In this document: in pieces, positions 1-5,390 of the stretch | How the letters are laid out: every line of letters starts with the position of its first letter | Position numbering within the stretch: position 1 is the first letter of the stretch | NCBI GenBank assembly: GCA_944358405.1 | Contig: CALVQX010000002.1 | Location: 1-33,545 of the forward strand | Reading direction: 5' to 3' | Source of the DNA: an uncultured Bacilli bacterium | GTDB taxonomy: Bacteria > Bacillota_I > Bacilli_A > RF39 > UBA660 | Length of the DNA stretch: 33,545 nucleotides | Notes under the pieces: model-generated | The model's input: the letters and a program-made list of their open reading frames with translations, nothing else | Database searches by the model: none | What the model was told of the DNA's origin: nothing | Made by a program: the position numbers and the translations under genes

Positions 1-1
1 T

Positions 2-148
2 TGGGGAAAGATTTATATCGATACAGTGAAAGAGTTTATTGCATTATCAAATATTTCTAAGGATGCTTTAGCAGAGATAGAAAATGCAATTTCTTCATAT
101 ATGATGGAAGAAAAAAAGAAGTATGGTACCAATCCAATACAGAAATAA
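2..148 (+). CDS. C-terminal fragment of an unrecognised protein (cut by window start)
   Basis: Frame 2 is open from the first base to a TAA at 146-148, giving 48 residues (WGKIYIDTVKEF... ending NPIQK). The composition is ordinary coding (mixed charged and helical residues, Lys-rich tail). The start lies outside the window. No family is recognised and no function is assigned. The next gene starts about 50 bp later from its own promoter-like sequence. Confidence 0.55.
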   Translation, partial: WGKIYIDTVKEFIALSNISKDALAEIENAISSYMMEEKKKYGTNPIQK

Positions 149-169
149 CTTTTTTTATTTCTTTTTTTT

Positions 170-178
170 TGATATACT
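170..178 (+). promoter_or_regulatory. Extended -10 promoter of the 197-1438 gene
   Basis: TGATATACT reads as TG-n-TATACT, an extended -10 with TATACT at 173-178. It lies in a T-rich stretch about 19 bp before the ATG at 197. No good -35 is visible. The same TGATATAAT/TGATATACT form recurs before several genes in this window. With this promoter the 5' leader would be very short. Confidence 0.4.
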
Positions 179-196
179 GATTATAGTGGTGGTCTT

Positions 197-1438
197 ATGA
201 AAAAACTTTTACCAATTTTAGTTTTTTTAGCATTTCTTGCTTTTGGATATCAGATTATTGTTACTTTTTTTATTACTGAGCATCATGTTAAATATTCTTT
301 AATATCATCTGATCAACGACATTATACTATTTCTGAGAGTTATCAAAGAACAGGAAAAAGACATCATTATTCTTTTTTTATAAAATCTAAAAATAAGGCC
401 TATTCGACTGCAGTTTTTAATGATTTTAACAAACAGGATAGAATTATTACAGATATTAAGTATTATAAGAAAAATAATTTACAATGTATTTTTCCAATTT
501 ATAAAAAAAATCATACTTTTGATGTATCATGTTTGCTAGATGATCGGCAGGTTTCTTCTTTCTATTTGGAAAAAACAAAAAACGAAGATTTTTCTTTTAT
601 TACAAAAAAATTTAAAGAAGATGGTTATGATGAAATTTATTTTCACTTTGATGATGAGGCTACTAAAGAAGATAATTTGTCTATTTATTATGATTATATT
701 CCAGAAAATTATTTATTTACAATATGGAATTATCGGGGAATTTATGTCATTAATTCAGAGGGGATAGAAAACAAAGAGTTTTTAAATGAAGATCATTATG
801 AAAATACTTTATCCATTATTGCTGGAAAATATTATGTTACGATTAATACGGATGAAGAAGAGGAAAAATTAAATTATAATCAAATTATTCTTTATAATTT
901 GCAAGATGGGAGAAAGACATTAGTTGACGTTGAGTTGTCTCAGGATTCTTACTTTAATGGTACGGTTAATGGTAAAGTGTATATTACAGATCCTAGGTCA
1001 AAAGTTCAGTATGTATTAGATCCAAGTAATAAAAAAATTCAAGAAGTAAGTAATCCAAAAGAGGTTGTTAATTCAAAGTTAAAAAATGCAGGGAAAGATT
1101 TTTTTGATACTTCTCATGTCGATTCTAAAAAAGTTGCTAATAAAAAAATAACTTCTTTATATGATACTACAGATATTAAGGGAAATAATGGTGACTTTTA
1201 TTTTAAGACTAACGACGGAAAACTATATCGGATAATTCAGAATAAATATGAATATCCTATTTTATTATGTCAATTTGATGATATTAAAGAGTGGCAAGTT
1301 CATGATGATGGACTTAGTTTTATAGTTGATGATACTTTGTATTTTTATAGTGATTTGTATGGTGTTAAACCGATAGTTAAAAATTTAGAGTTTAATTATA
1401 ATTATAAAAATATTACACATTTTATTAGAGAGGAATAA
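197..1438 (+). CDS. Membrane-anchored extracytoplasmic protein of unknown function
   Basis: 413 residues. An N-terminal Lys pair and one hydrophobic segment at about residues 4-26 (LLPILVFLAFLAFGY...) look like an uncleaved signal anchor. No lipobox Cys is obvious. The rest is hydrophilic and rich in Tyr, Asn, Asp and Lys, with repeated short beta-strand-like blocks such as YVINSEG, IILYNLQDG and LYFYSDLYGV. This suggests an extracellular beta-rich, possibly propeller-like, domain. That fold is inference; I recognise no family. The SD before ATG 197 is weak (GGTGG). The gene is monocistronic, with a terminator overlapping its last codons. Confidence 0.75.
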   Translation: MKKLLPILVFLAFLAFGYQIIVTFFITEHHVKYSLISSDQRHYTISESYQRTGKRHHYSFFIKSKNKAYSTAVFNDFNKQDRIITDIKYYKKNNLQCIFPIYKKNHTFDVSCLLDDRQVSSFYLEKTKNEDFSFITKKFKEDGYDEIYFHFDDEATKEDNLSIYYDYIPENYLFTIWNYRGIYVINSEGIENKEFLNEDHYENTLSIIAGKYYVTINTDEEEEKLNYNQIILYNLQDGRKTLVDVELSQDSYFNGTVNGKVYITDPRSKVQYVLDPSNKKIQEVSNPKEVVNSKLKNAGKDFFDTSHVDSKKVANKKITSLYDTTDIKGNNGDFYFKTNDGKLYRIIQNKYEYPILLCQFDDIKEWQVHDDGLSFIVDDTLYFYSDLYGVKPIVKNLEFNYNYKNITHFIREE

Positions 1439-1452
1439 AATCCTCTTTTTTT
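1429..1452 (+). terminator. Rho-independent terminator after the 197-1438 gene
   Basis: A six-base stem AGAGGA/TCCTCT with loop ATAAAA is followed by a run of T. The stem overlaps the last codon and stop of the preceding gene. Confidence 0.75.
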
Positions 1453-1485
1453 CATATTATGAACTAAGAAAATATAAAATTATTG

Positions 1486-1514
1486 TTGAAATTTTATTTT
1501 AGCTTTGATATAAT
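1486..1514 (+). promoter_or_regulatory. Promoter of the tRNA-Cys/tRNA-Gly unit
   Basis: -35 TTGAAA (1486-1491), 17-bp spacer, -10 TATAAT (1509-1514) with an upstream TG (extended -10). Transcription would start near 1521, a few bases before the tRNA-Cys. Confidence 0.8.
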
Positions 1515-1525
1515 CTTAAGTGCAT

Positions 1526-1599
1526 GGGGCTTTAGCCAAGTGGTAAGGCGTGGGTCTGCAACACCCTGATCACCGGTTCAAATCCGGTAGGCCCCTCCA
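1526..1599 (+). tRNA. tRNA-Cys (GCA)
   Basis: 74 nt including encoded CCA (1597-1599). The acceptor GGGGCTT pairs with AGGCCCC (one G-T pair). The anticodon loop CTGCAAC gives GCA, and the T arm is CCGGTTCAAATCCGG. The discriminator is T (U73), as is typical for tRNA-Cys. It is cotranscribed with the tRNA-Gly six bases downstream. Confidence 0.95.
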
Positions 1600-1604
1600 A
1601 ATTT

Positions 1605-1679
1605 GCGGATGTAGTTTAGTGGTTAGAATACGGCCTTGCCAAGGCTGTGACGGGGATTCGATTTCCCTCATCCGCTCCA
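1605..1679 (+). tRNA. tRNA-Gly (GCC)
   Basis: 75 nt with encoded CCA. The acceptor GCGGATG pairs with CATCCGC. The anticodon loop centred on TTGCCAA gives GCC, and the T arm is GGGGATTCGATTTCCC. Two hairpin terminators follow. Confidence 0.95.
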
Positions 1680-1688
1680 TTTGAAGAC

Positions 1689-1722
1689 AACTTACGGACT
1701 AATTGAAGTTCGTAAGTTTTAA
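1689..1722 (+). terminator. Terminator after the tRNA-Gly
   Basis: A 12-bp stem (1689-1700 with 1707-1718, outer arms AACTTACG/CGTAAGTT, one G-T pair) and a six-base loop are followed by a T-rich stretch. Confidence 0.7.
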
Positions 1723-1735
1723 TTTATAAAAATAT

Positions 1736-1765
1736 CCTATATCACTCGTTGATATGGGGTTTTTT
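1736..1765 (+). terminator. Second terminator after the tRNA pair
   Basis: Stem CCTATATCA/TGATATGGG (one G-T pair), loop CTCGT, then GTTTTTT. Together with the preceding hairpin it makes a tandem stop between the tRNAs and the accessory region. Confidence 0.75.
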
Positions 1766-1770
1766 ATGTT

Positions 1771-1849
1771 GGAAAGGAGGTTTACTTAAATAAAAGTAAC
1801 CATAGAACAATTAGAATTTTTTTATGTGTTAAAGAAAAAAACAAAATAA
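1771..1849 (+). pseudogene. Possible decayed leader: strong SD but no start codon
   Basis: GGAAAGGAGG (1771-1780) is a very strong ribosome binding sequence. The reading frame behind it (1790-1849) encodes IKVTIEQLEFFYVLKKKTK and then stops. Its only possible first codon is ATA, because the codon before that is TAA. It may be the remnant of a short gene. Nothing else is seen between 1766 and the promoter at 1871. Confidence 0.2.
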
Positions 1850-1870
1850 ATTCGATAAAGATAAATATAC

Positions 1871-1899
1871 TTTACTTCAAATAAATACCTAGATATGAT
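1871..1899 (+). promoter_or_regulatory. Promoter of the 1927-2574 gene
   Basis: -35 TTTACT (1871-1876), 17-bp spacer, -10 TATGAT (1894-1899), about 27 bp before the start codon. Confidence 0.5.
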
Positions 1900-1926
1900 A
1901 AAATTATATCAACTGGAGATGATAAT

Positions 1927-2574
1927 GTGGAAAATAAAATCTTTTTATATTTATATCCTATACAAGAATTTAATAAAGTTTTTTTATTTCCAAATGAATT
2001 TTATGAAGAAATGAAAAGAGAAAAACCATTTGATGTTCTTAATGAGTGTATAAATGAAAGATACAGAAAGCAAGGTTATCAAATAGTATATGCCTTATAT
2101 CCTGATAAAGAAATATTTGGAATTAAACCTATGTCAAACGATAAAATTATATATTCTGATATTACCTTTAAAGAAGCTAGTGGATATAATGAAGATGGAA
2201 CTGAAAAAGAAGTTAAAGATATAAAATATCCAAATGAACAATACTTAATTACTCAACTTGGTTTTGTAGATAAAATTGTTATTGGAGGATTTCACTTTAG
2301 TGATTGTGTAAAACGTGTTGCAGAATGTTGTTTAGAAAATGGAATTGATACTTTAGTAGATTTAGATTTAACAGATCTTTTCTTTTTATTATATTATCAA
2401 AAAAATTATTTTAAAAAGGATGAATATAGTCCAGAGAGATATAAAGAATATTGGCAACAAAAAGCAAATAGATATGGGGAAAATATAGATTTTATTGAAA
2501 AATGTTTTAGAAGAACATATGGAAGTCCTGTATATAAATTTTATACCGATAATGAAATAACAAGAAAAAAATAA
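1927..2574 (+). CDS. Hypothetical protein, 215 aa
   Basis: A GTG start is chosen at 1927 behind CTGGAGATG. An ATG at 1925 is in another frame and closes early. The product is soluble-looking, with no signal peptide or membrane segment. It has mixed alpha/beta segments, a Tyr-rich character (LYLYPIQEF, YALYPDKE) and a C-terminal half with a Cys pair (AECCLENG), a hydrophobic run (LTDLFFLLYYQ) and a basic C-terminus. I recognise no family. It has its own promoter and terminator, so it is a single-gene unit in the accessory stretch. Confidence 0.7.
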   Translation: MENKIFLYLYPIQEFNKVFLFPNEFYEEMKREKPFDVLNECINERYRKQGYQIVYALYPDKEIFGIKPMSNDKIIYSDITFKEASGYNEDGTEKEVKDIKYPNEQYLITQLGFVDKIVIGGFHFSDCVKRVAECCLENGIDTLVDLDLTDLFFLLYYQKNYFKKDEYSPERYKEYWQQKANRYGENIDFIEKCFRRTYGSPVYKFYTDNEITRKK

Positions 2575-2630
2575 TGTAAGGAGCGCTAATTATTTATGTT
2601 AGGAAAGATAATATTTTGATGTATTCAATT

Positions 2631-2652
2631 GAGCAATAAATTGCTCTTTTTT
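2631..2652 (+). terminator. Terminator after the 1927-2574 gene
   Basis: Stem GAGCAAT/ATTGCTC with a two-base loop (a tight hairpin) is followed by TTTTTTG. Confidence 0.75.
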
Positions 2653-2672
2653 GTTGTCTAAAAAGAAAGAAG

Positions 2673-2843
2673 ATGAACTTTGTTAACTACTTTTTTGAAG
2701 TAGTATTACTATAAATTCTTGATTATTTTGAAAGAAATAATGAACAAGTAACTAATCATTTTCTATTAGAAATATTAAAACATGATAAAAAATATCAAGA
2801 ACAAATTAAAATAATTTTAGAAAACATCAAACGATATTTTTAA
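2673..2843 (+). pseudogene. Small ORF broken by one in-frame stop
   Basis: ATG at 2673 behind AAAGAAAGAAG opens MNFVNYFFEVVLL. It stops at TAA (2712-2714), then continues in the same frame for 42 sense codons (ILDYFERNNEQV... ending ILENIKRYF) to TAA at 2841-2843. The downstream part reads like a genuine soluble helical protein (KHDKKYQEQIK), so I read this as a decayed short gene. It could also be chance. Nothing further is seen between 2843 and the promoter at 3082 except AT-rich sequence. Confidence 0.4.
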
Positions 2844-3081
2844 ATAGTCATAGTTGTTAAATATTGAATTTTGACAATTTAGAAACACACTTGCACTATA
2901 TCTTTATTAAATTTAAATATCCAGAAGATTTTTGATATTATCTATTTGTTTTAGCTTTTGTTTTCTGATGCTTTCATTTGATTCATAATATTTTTATTTC
3001 GTAATATTTTGATAGTTTATAATATCAATTGTTTATTTATAAGTTTAGTAATTTGAGATAAATTAGAAATGATTTTATCAA

Positions 3082-3110
3082 TTTACTGAATGCATTATGC
3101 GTGATATAAT
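3082..3110 (+). promoter_or_regulatory. Promoter of the 3137-3751 gene
   Basis: -35 TTTACT (3082-3087), 17-bp spacer, extended -10 TGATATAAT (TATAAT at 3105-3110), followed 26 bp later by the ATG. Confidence 0.7.
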
Positions 3111-3136
3111 AATCGATATGAAGGAGATATTAAGAT

Positions 3137-3751
3137 ATGGGAATAAAAGAGCAATATGATGAAATCGTGTTAGCAAGGAAAGAAATTATAGAGCAAATTA
3201 AAATTTTGGCGGACGATGAAACTGTAAAAAAGTATTTGGAATTATGTAAATCAAATGATCAATTGTCTAATAAACAAAGAGATTTATATAGTCAGCTAAA
3301 GACTGAAGAATATTCATCTTGCAATCATATTTGGGTTAATACATTGCATGATTATGATCGTTGGGAAGGTCGCTCATATAATTATTATGGATGTATAAAA
3401 TGTGGTTTGGACCAAAGAGTTTTTAACTTAATGGAAAATCGTAATGATTTAAGATGGTTATCAATGGATCAACAAATAATGTATAATTTTATGAAAAATC
3501 GAACTTATGATGGTGATGGTATTGTTACCAAAGTATTATGTGATTTAGATTTAGCAAAAGCTATATATTCAAAAATAAAAGAAGCACACCCTGATATAGA
3601 TGATGAAACTGCTAGAAAGTATTTTGAAATTGCACTTGATGATATAAGGGAAATTAAAGTAAGTGAAGAAAGAAAAGCAAATAGAGCCAAAAGATTATCA
3701 TTAGAAACTAAATTTAATAAATGGACTGGTTGGGATATTCGTAGTAATTAA
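3137..3751 (+). CDS. Hypothetical protein with a putative Cys/His metal site, 204 aa
   Basis: The start ATG at 3137 follows GAAGGAGATATTAAGAT. Residues 1-55 are charged and helical, probably coiled-coil. Near residue 60, SSCNHIW supplies Cys and His. About 30 residues later YGCIKCGL supplies a CxxC knuckle. Together these could bind one zinc ion. The C-terminal third is helical (EAHPDIDDETARKYFEIALDDI) and ends basic. I do not recognise a family; similar Cys-His plus CxxC layouts occur in small zinc ribbons of unknown role. It is monocistronic and sits just before the palindrome/GTCGAA regulatory island. Confidence 0.7.
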   Translation: MGIKEQYDEIVLARKEIIEQIKILADDETVKKYLELCKSNDQLSNKQRDLYSQLKTEEYSSCNHIWVNTLHDYDRWEGRSYNYYGCIKCGLDQRVFNLMENRNDLRWLSMDQQIMYNFMKNRTYDGDGIVTKVLCDLDLAKAIYSKIKEAHPDIDDETARKYFEIALDDIREIKVSEERKANRAKRLSLETKFNKWTGWDIRSN

Positions 3752-3915
3752 TAATTATAAAAGATAAATTAGTTTTAATGACAGGCCATTTTTTATTCAA
3801 CTTATCTTGGACTTTTTCTTATGAAGCTGAAAGTTGTATGCTTGTTATATATATGTATGTTTTATGAAGCATTTTTTAAGGAGTAGTGATTGTAATTTTT
3901 GCAGGGAAAATAAAA

Positions 3916-3944
3916 AGATACTAATAGATATTCTATTACTATCT
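3916..3944. promoter_or_regulatory. 29-bp near-perfect palindrome (operator-like)
   Basis: Thirteen-base arms AGATACTAATAGA and TCTATTACTATCT flank a three-base centre. Only one position in the arms fails to pair. It is followed without a gap by the first of three phased GTCGAA repeats. There is no T-tract, so it is a poor terminator and a better candidate for a dimeric protein site. The remainder of the 3752-3915 gap is AT-rich with nothing convincing. Confidence 0.5.
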
Positions 3945-3970
3945 GTCGAATTTTGTCGAAATTCGTCGAA
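3942..3970 (+). promoter_or_regulatory. Three tandem GTCGAA boxes at 10-bp spacing (Spo0A-box-like)
   Basis: GTCGAA occurs at 3945-3950, 3955-3960 and 3965-3970. Extended to nine bases the boxes read TCTGTCGAA, TTTGTCGAA and TTCGTCGAA. The middle one is identical to the published Spo0A box consensus TTTGTCGAA and the others differ at one position. Ten-base spacing places all three on the same DNA face, as in tandem 0A boxes. An extended -10 (TGATATACT, 4001-4009) lies 31 bp downstream. Whether this organism has Spo0A cannot be seen here; another regulator with a similar half-site is possible. Confidence 0.5.
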
Positions 3971-4012
3971 CCATCTTCTCTAGAAAACACTTCTTAAATG
4001 TGATATACTAGT

Positions 4013-4132
4013 TTACGAGATATGTTCTTGCCTGGACATGTCTTTTTTGTTTTGAATAATGATCCATTCGTTTTTATATTTAAAAATGATTTGATCTATT
4101 TCTAGATTTAAGTTTATATAGAATATTTTCAC
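4013..4132 (-). CDS. Small ORF, 39 aa, strong SD
   Basis: GTG at 4132-4130 is preceded by AAAAGGAGGAACTT, a near-ideal SD with 5-base spacing. It encodes MKIFYINLNLEIDQ..., ending SRQEHIS. The peptide is amphipathic and basic with no membrane segment. It lies downstream of, and in the same direction as, the XRE gene, so it may be the last gene of that unit. Its 3' end (4018-4049) also contains a hairpin with a T-tract when read on the plus strand. Function unknown; support is SD plus an open frame only. Confidence 0.4.
   Translation of the reverse strand: MKIFYINLNLEIDQIIFKYKNEWIIIQNKKDMSRQEHIS
4018..4049 (+). terminator. Plus-strand hairpin with T-tract inside the 39-aa ORF
   Basis: Eight-base stem AGATATGT/ACATGTCT (one G-T pair), loop TCTTGCCTGG, then TTTTTTG. 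It sits immediately after an extended -10 (4001-4009) on the same strand, so that promoter would make an RNA of only about 35-40 nt before termination. That RNA would be antisense to the 3' end of the minus-strand small ORF. Confidence 0.45.
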
Positions 4133-4168
4133 AAGTTCCTCCTTTTTTTCTTTATTAAAAGAGGAAAA

Positions 4169-4220
4169 TTAGCTAGTATCGAACATTGCTCCTCCTAATT
4201 TTAAATATCCGATACTGCTA
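4169..4220 (-). promoter_or_regulatory. Hairpin with an SD and a 5-codon mini-ORF
   Basis: Arms 4170-4181 and 4210-4220 pair (TAGCTAGTATCG with CGATACTGCTA, one bulged base). On the minus strand the loop carries AGGAGGAGCA directly before ATG (4186-4184), which opens MFDTS and a stop (TAA 4171-4169). It lies between the XRE stop codon and the 39-codon ORF. It could be a translated leader or a translational switch for the downstream small ORF. The pairing and SD are visible; the role is inference. Confidence 0.3.
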
Positions 4221-4232
4221 GATATTTCTTTT

Positions 4233-4604
4233 TTAGTTGTTACTTTCATCAATCATATCCAAGATTGATTTTATTGCTGTTGCTATGGTTTGTTGTTTTT
4301 CAAGGGGTAAATTTTTAATAGAATCGATCTTGTTTTTATTTGTATATAGTATGTTTTCTAGTGGACTTTGCTTTTCTAGTTCTTCTTTTTTGACTTCTTT
4401 TATTTGCTTTGAATAATTTAGTAAAACATTTGGTTCTGTGTTTGTTATTTTGCATATTTTTTCAATAATAAGTGCATCTGGTTTTGTTTTATTATTTTCC
4501 CAGTCGCTTACGGTGTTGTCTTTTACTCCACAATATGTCCCTAGTTCTCGTTGAGTTAATTTTGCTTTTTTTCTAGCTTCTTTAATTCTTTCACCAAGGC
4601 TCAT
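4233..4604 (-). CDS. XRE-family (Cro/CI-type) transcriptional regulator
   Basis: 123 residues. Residues 3-62 form a classic HTH_3 domain: GERIKEARKKAKLTQREL, then YCGVKDNTVSDWENNKTKP as turn and recognition helix. The C-terminal half is Lys/Glu-rich and helical (KEVKKEELEKQ, then LPLEKQQTIATAIKSILDMI), probably for dimerisation. No peptidase domain is present, so this is not a LexA/CI autoprotease. The start ATG follows AAAGGAGGGTTCT. It is divergent from the 79-aa gene at 4795 across a 190-bp region with two matching operator-like sites, the usual layout of a self-regulated phage or accessory switch. Confidence 0.92.
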   Translation of the reverse strand: MSLGERIKEARKKAKLTQRELGTYCGVKDNTVSDWENNKTKPDALIIEKICKITNTEPNVLLNYSKQIKEVKKEELEKQSPLENILYTNKNKIDSIKNLPLEKQQTIATAIKSILDMIDESNN

Positions 4605-4622
4605 AGAACCCTCCTTTTTTTT

Positions 4623-4651
4623 AATATAGCATAATAATTGTGTTAAGTAAA
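4623..4651 (-). promoter_or_regulatory. Promoter of the XRE gene
   Basis: On the minus strand: -35 TTTACT (4651-4646), 17-bp spacer, -10 TATATT (4628-4623), shortly before the SD AAAGGAGG. The upstream operator-like site (4657-4673) abuts its -35. Confidence 0.5.
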
Positions 4652-4656
4652 TTAAA

Positions 4657-4673
4657 TTTCGTTTATTCCGAAA
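4657..4673. promoter_or_regulatory. Operator-like site 1 between the divergent promoters
   Basis: TTTCG-N7-CGAAA, a 17-bp inverted repeat whose core TCGTTTATTCCGA matches site 2 (TCGGTTATTTCGA) at 11 of 13 positions. It lies between the -35 elements of the two divergent promoters. It is a likely XRE binding site (inference from position and symmetry). Confidence 0.5.
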
Positions 4674-4681
4674 AAAATATA

Positions 4682-4710
4682 TTGACTATGGATAAAAATA
4701 TAATTATACT
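4682..4710 (+). promoter_or_regulatory. Promoter of the 4795-5034 gene
   Basis: -35 TTGACT (4682-4687), 17-bp spacer, -10 TATACT (4705-4710). This is one of the best sigma-A-type promoters in the window. Operator-like site 2 lies at the expected start point, so bound repressor would block it. Confidence 0.7.
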
Positions 4711-4720
4711 AAAATATATA

Positions 4721-4733
4721 TCGGTTATTTCGA
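4721..4733. promoter_or_regulatory. Operator-like site 2 at the start point of the plus-strand promoter
   Basis: TCGGTTATTTCGA shares the pattern TCGKTTATTYCGA with site 1. It covers about +4 to +16 of the promoter at 4682-4710, a standard repression position. Confidence 0.5.
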
Positions 4734-4794
4734 AGTTTTATATTAATGCATTTTCCTTTTTACAGAGGGAACACTAACTTTAAGAGGTGTTCTT

Positions 4795-5034
4795 ATGAAA
4801 ATTAAGGATCATGTGGATTTAAAAAAATTAGAAGCTTATGGATATCGGTATCAAGAAAATTTATTATATCCAACTTATCGTAAGGTAGTTTATCTAGGAA
4901 GGCAAAAGTTTGTTATAGAAATTTTAGTTATGAATCGAGTGATTTTTGTGAATCGATGTTTTGCATTTTCTAAGTCTTATCTTCCTTTTTTTAAGGATTT
5001 GTTTTTAATCCATTATATTGAAACAAAAAGATAA
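4795..5034 (+). CDS. Hypothetical protein, 79 aa, divergent from the XRE gene
   Basis: ATG at 4795 follows AAGAGGTGTTCTT. The product is basic and aromatic-rich (KLEAYGYRYQENLLYPTYRKVVYLG, shown here in part as AYGYRYQENLLYPTY). It has hydrophobic strands such as FVIEILVMNRVIFV and no clear membrane helix or signal. No family is recognised. Its position opposite the XRE gene, behind a strong promoter flanked by two operator-like sites, suggests that it is the gene repressed by that regulator. Confidence 0.65.
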   Translation: MKIKDHVDLKKLEAYGYRYQENLLYPTYRKVVYLGRQKFVIEILVMNRVIFVNRCFAFSKSYLPFFKDLFLIHYIETKR

Positions 5035-5069
5035 GTAGAATATATGTCTTGGCGGACTTCTACTTATCT
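5029..5069 (+). other. 12-bp perfect stem at the 3' end of the 79-aa gene
   Basis: AGATAAGTAGAA (5029-5040) pairs perfectly with TTCTACTTATCT (5058-5069) across a 17-base loop. The stop codon of the 79-aa gene lies inside the left arm. No T-tract follows on the plus strand, whereas the minus-strand reading ends in TTTTTG. It could be an mRNA 3' stabiliser, a weak terminator, or a terminator for minus-strand transcription. Confidence 0.5.
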
Positions 5070-5164
5070 TGAAATGAACTCACTAAAAGTAAATTCTTTT
5101 TTATTTTATCAAAGAGAAGTTTCTTTTTCAAGTGAGAATTATGTATTTTGAGAGGAGCTTCTTT

Positions 5165-5290
5165 ATGAAATGGTTTATTTCTTTCTTTTTTGAGGAAGAG
5201 GAAAAAGATTTTATTCCCTTTTATATTTTATTAATAAAAATGATTATTTTATATTTTATTTTTCTTTTAGGAAGTTTTTTCTTTTTTTAA
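5165..5290 (+). CDS. Small membrane protein, 41 aa
   Basis: ATG at 5165 follows AGAGGAG with 7-base spacing, an excellent SD. The peptide begins MKWFISFFFEEEEKDF, has an acidic patch, then one hydrophobic segment (about residues 16-41, FIPFYILLIKMIILYFIFLL) to the C-terminus. This is the profile of a single-pass small membrane protein. It is too short for family assignment. It may be expressed from the 79-aa gene's promoter or on its own. Nothing else is seen up to the promoter at 5364. Confidence 0.5.
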   Translation: MKWFISFFFEEEEKDFIPFYILLIKMIILYFIFLLGSFFFF

Positions 5291-5363
5291 TTTTACATTT
5301 TTTTACATTTTTAATTTTAAAAACTTTTATCTGGTATTTTTTCTCTTATTTTATTTACAATTA

Positions 5364-5372
5364 TGATATAAT
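5364..5372 (+). promoter_or_regulatory. Extended -10 of the hydrolase-murF-ddl operon
   Basis: TGATATAAT with TATAAT at 5367-5372, 18 bp before the ATG at 5391. No good -35 is visible. The leader would be about 12 nt or less. Confidence 0.55.
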
Positions 5373-5390
5373 TTAGGTGTAGGTGATGCT

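Noticed and set aside
3505-3690. 61-codon minus-strand ORF within the 3137-3751 gene
   Set aside because: Antisense shadow of a helical Lys/Glu-rich coding region; Ser/Leu-rich composition typical of such shadows.
3809-3898. 29-codon ORF (starting MTGHFLFNLSW) in the gap after the 3137-3751 gene
   Set aside because: No SD, and the frame is no longer than expected by chance in such AT-rich sequence.
3916-3944. Intrinsic terminator or dif recombination site
   Set aside because: No T-tract follows either strand, and the sequence does not resemble known dif sites.
1605-5300. Integrated element at the tRNA-Gly 3' end
   Set aside because: The accessory stretch follows a tRNA, but I see no integrase gene and no second copy of the tRNA 3' end to mark an attR.
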